A stretch of DNA of 64,000 nucleotides from Acidihalobacter_A sp037381185 (GTDB lineage: Bacteria > Pseudomonadota > Gammaproteobacteria > DSM-5130 > Acidihalobacteraceae): contig NZ_JARRQY010000006.1 in assembly GCF_037381185.1 (NCBI RefSeq), positions 58,500 through 122,499 of the forward strand, given 5' to 3'. The notes under the pieces are model-generated. The model was not told where the DNA came from. It saw only the letters and a list, made by a program, of their open reading frames with translations, and did no database searches. This document shows positions 62,685 to 64,000 of this stretch, piece after piece (positions within the stretch are counted from its first letter, which is position 1; each line of letters starts with the position of its first letter). The position numbers and the translations under genes were made by a program.

Positions 62685-63083
62685 GTGATAAAAACGATAA
62701 GAAAACGAATAATGTTACTGCTAGCCGGCCTGTTGGCTGTGACTCTTCAGTCCTGCGCCGTAGTATCGGTCAAGTCTTATGGGGCACGCCCTGCCACCGG
62801 ATCGCAAAAGGATTTTGCGATACCGGGCTGTGAAAAAGCCTGGAATGAGATCGCAATGACAGATGACCTGTATGACTTGAGAACCTTGATCAAGAATAAT
62901 TGCTCAAATCTCTATCGGGAAGGATGGAGATTGCCAGTAACCGGTGGAAATGACATTCCTGATGCGTGCGGTTCGGCATGGACCAATCTGAAAAGAGACA
63001 ATCAATTGAGGAATGTCAAATTCATGGTGACGCATAACTGCCCGGTTTTTTATCGCAAGGGCTGGACAATACCATCGAAATAA
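62685..63083 (+). CDS. Small lipoprotein with two internal repeats
   Basis: The 132-residue product has a basic N terminus, a hydrophobic core and a lipobox LQSC (Cys about residue 23), so it is probably a membrane-anchored lipoprotein. The mature part contains two repeats of about 38 residues: one from PGCEKAWNEIAM to YREGWRLP, the other from DACGSAWTNLKR to YRKGWTIP. Each has Cys-x2-AW, a central NC or HNC and a closing GW-x-(I/L)P. The paired Cys in each repeat could form disulfides. I recognise no family. A hairpin terminator follows. Confidence 0.72.
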   Translation: MIKTIRKRIMLLLAGLLAVTLQSCAVVSVKSYGARPATGSQKDFAIPGCEKAWNEIAMTDDLYDLRTLIKNNCSNLYREGWRLPVTGGNDIPDACGSAWTNLKRDNQLRNVKFMVTHNCPVFYRKGWTIPSK

Positions 63084-63093
63084 GCCTGCCAAT

Positions 63094-63139
63094 CAAATGT
63101 GTGAGCCAGACATGCCACAAAGCACATTTGGACTATTTT
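63094..63139 (+). terminator. Probable Rho-independent terminator after the lipoprotein gene
   Basis: CAAATGTG (63094-63101) and CACATTTG (63123-63130) form an 8-bp stem with a 21-nt loop; GACTATTTTT follows, giving a T-tract at 63135-63139. The stem is AT-rich, so strength is moderate. Confidence 0.5.
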
Positions 63140-63161
63140 TGTCGCCACAGGGACAACCGTC

Positions 63162-63401
63162 ATGCTGACGATCATGATTCACGCAAGAGTCAAGAGGGAA
63201 AAGTTGGCGGAATATACGGAAATGGCCGCCTTGCTGACAGATGAGACTAGAGGAAAGAGGCCCGGGTGTATTTCCTATTCCTTCAACCAGAACATCGAAT
63301 CGCCGACGGAATTTGTGCTTTACGAACAATGGGAGAACCAAGAGACATCTCGACAGTCACATTCAAGCCCTATGTGAGCTTCTGCCTGATTTGGAGAGTT
63401 C
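63162..63401 (+). pseudogene. Frameshifted antibiotic biosynthesis monooxygenase (ABM) domain protein
   Basis: The frame from the ATG at 63162 gives a normal ABM-domain start (MLTIMIHARVKREKLAEYTE) and continues to LYEQWENQE, then runs into unrelated codons and a stop at 63377. In the +1 frame directly after that point the expected C terminus appears (HLDSHIQALCELLPDLE). One frameshift near 63335-63345 therefore breaks the gene. ABM proteins are small cofactor-free oxygenases or quinone/heme-related enzymes. A sequencing error cannot be excluded, and a corrected frame would read on into the next gene. Confidence 0.68.
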
Positions 63402-63402
63402 G

Positions 63403-63780
63403 ATGGTCACCCCTGAACAGGTCGTTCAACAGCAATTGGATGCGTACAACGCGAAAGACATCGAAGCATGGCTGAACACGTACTCGATTGATGCTCAGCA
63501 ATTCGAGTTGCACGGAAACATCATGGCGTCAGGCCGCGAACAGATGCGCCAGCGTATGGAAGCCCGTTTTGCCGAACCGGACCTGCAAGCGGCATTGCTC
63601 AAGCGGACCGTTATGGGAAACATCGTGGTGGATCACGAGCGCATTACCAGAAACTTTCCAGAAGGCCTCGGCACAGTCGAAATGCTCTGTATCTACGAGG
63701 TTACAGACGGAGCGATTCGAAAGGCGACCTTCGCGCTCGGGGAACCCGCCCGCATTTTTGCGGATAGTCATAGTGGATGA
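63403..63780 (+). CDS. SnoaL/NTF2-like domain protein
   Basis: This 125-residue protein starts at the ATG at 63403 (MVTPEQVVQQQLDAYNAKDI). It has the alpha+beta-barrel NTF2-like pattern: an N-terminal helix with the typical LDAYNAKDIEAWLNTY, then YSIDAQQFELHG, REQMRQRMEARFAE and a C-terminal IRKATFALG strand. Such proteins are isomerases, dehydratases or binding proteins of unknown ligand. The frame is open upstream into the ABM remnant, so the two may once have been a fusion or closely overlapping genes. Confidence 0.65.
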   Translation: MVTPEQVVQQQLDAYNAKDIEAWLNTYSIDAQQFELHGNIMASGREQMRQRMEARFAEPDLQAALLKRTVMGNIVVDHERITRNFPEGLGTVEMLCIYEVTDGAIRKATFALGEPARIFADSHSG

Positions 63781-63807
63781 ACGAGCGACCCTTTATTTTG
63801 GAGCAAG

Positions 63808-63930
63808 ATGGGAGCCGGGAAGTCCACGCTTGCGAAATCTTTGGCCGAAACGAAACGAGCGGTGTTTCTTTCGGAGGGACCTCACCGGATTGAGTGGGTG
63901 ACTGACCGATTTATGAGTCGATTGGGGTAG
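63808..63930 (+). pseudogene. Fragment of a P-loop ATPase/kinase
   Basis: A short frame encodes MGAGKSTLAKSLAETKRAVF followed by LSE, a convincing Walker A and the LSE run typical of small zeta-toxin-like AAA ATPases, where SED usually follows. Here the reading frame leaves the family immediately and stops after 40 codons. The residues expected before the P-loop are not in frame. It is a truncated remnant in the accessory tail. The bases after 63930 show no gene I can name. Confidence 0.5.
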
Positions 63931-64000
63931 AGATCGAGGCCGCCGAGATGGAAGTAGATGGCGTTATGAAAGCGAGCGCGGTTGCGAAAGCCATGGGCTC

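Noticed and set aside
63947..64000. Start of a possible transposase or helix-turn-helix gene at the window edge
   Set aside because: Only about 18 codons are visible (ATGGAAGTAGATGGC start), too few to assign.

Overview
The window is a chromosomal segment of a GC-rich gammaproteobacterium. Two neighbourhoods point there: pyrG-kdsA-eno-ftsB-ispD at the left end and smc-zipA-ligA at the right. ZipA is essentially restricted to Gammaproteobacteria. Genus cannot be fixed from the sequence alone. I recognised no rRNA, tRNA, CRISPR array, prophage or complete insertion sequence.

Layout. 1-5.6 kb: the 3' part of a lipoate-protein-ligase-like gene, then a core operon (CTP synthase, KDO-8-P synthase, enolase, FtsB, IspD). 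5.6-12.1 kb (minus strand): a large GAF/GGDEF/EAL protein, an SDR oxidoreductase, an Asp/Glu-type racemase, a double-GNAT acetyltransferase and a decayed GNAT pseudogene. 12.3-24.4 kb (plus strand): an oligopeptide importer (oppABCDF) behind a near-consensus sigma-70 promoter, then a branched-chain-amino-acid-type importer (livGFHM) with two tandem livK-like binding proteins, closed by a strong terminator. 24.4-41.3 kb: an ABC-import island with four complete importers: an FbpABC-like set, a ugpCBAE set, a second FbpAB-like set with a divergent ATPase, and a binding protein-permease-permease-ATPase operon ending in a GpdQ-like phosphodiesterase. A good Pho-box match precedes the last operon, and a weaker one lies before the FbpABC-like set. 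Together these suggest scavenging of organophosphorus compounds such as glycerol phosphate and glycerophosphodiesters. 41.5-43.2 kb: folE behind a palindromic promoter, then a TudS(DUF523)-DUF1722 fusion.

43.2-50.9 kb looks like a complete 3-sulfolactate degradation locus: a divergent GntR regulator, SuyA and SuyB (sulfolactate sulfo-lyase), an SlcC-like and a ComC-like sulfolactate dehydrogenase, and a tripartite tricarboxylate-type transporter. The expected chemistry is import of both enantiomers, interconversion through sulfopyruvate by the two dehydrogenases, and cleavage of the R form to pyruvate and sulfite. 51.1-52.7 kb (minus): an FGGY sugar kinase and queF. 52.9-61.9 kb (plus): a tightly coupled smc-zipA-ligA-class II aldolase-djlA operon, in which ZipA unusually carries two FtsZ-binding domains. 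62-64 kb: an AT-richer accessory tail with a GNAT gene, a repeat-containing lipoprotein, a frameshifted monooxygenase, a SnoaL-like gene and a P-loop ATPase fragment.

A recurring design is a strong stem-loop without a T-tract between a binding-protein gene and the downstream permease gene (opp, ugp, FbpAB-like and TTT loci). This probably lets binding proteins be made in excess of membrane subunits.
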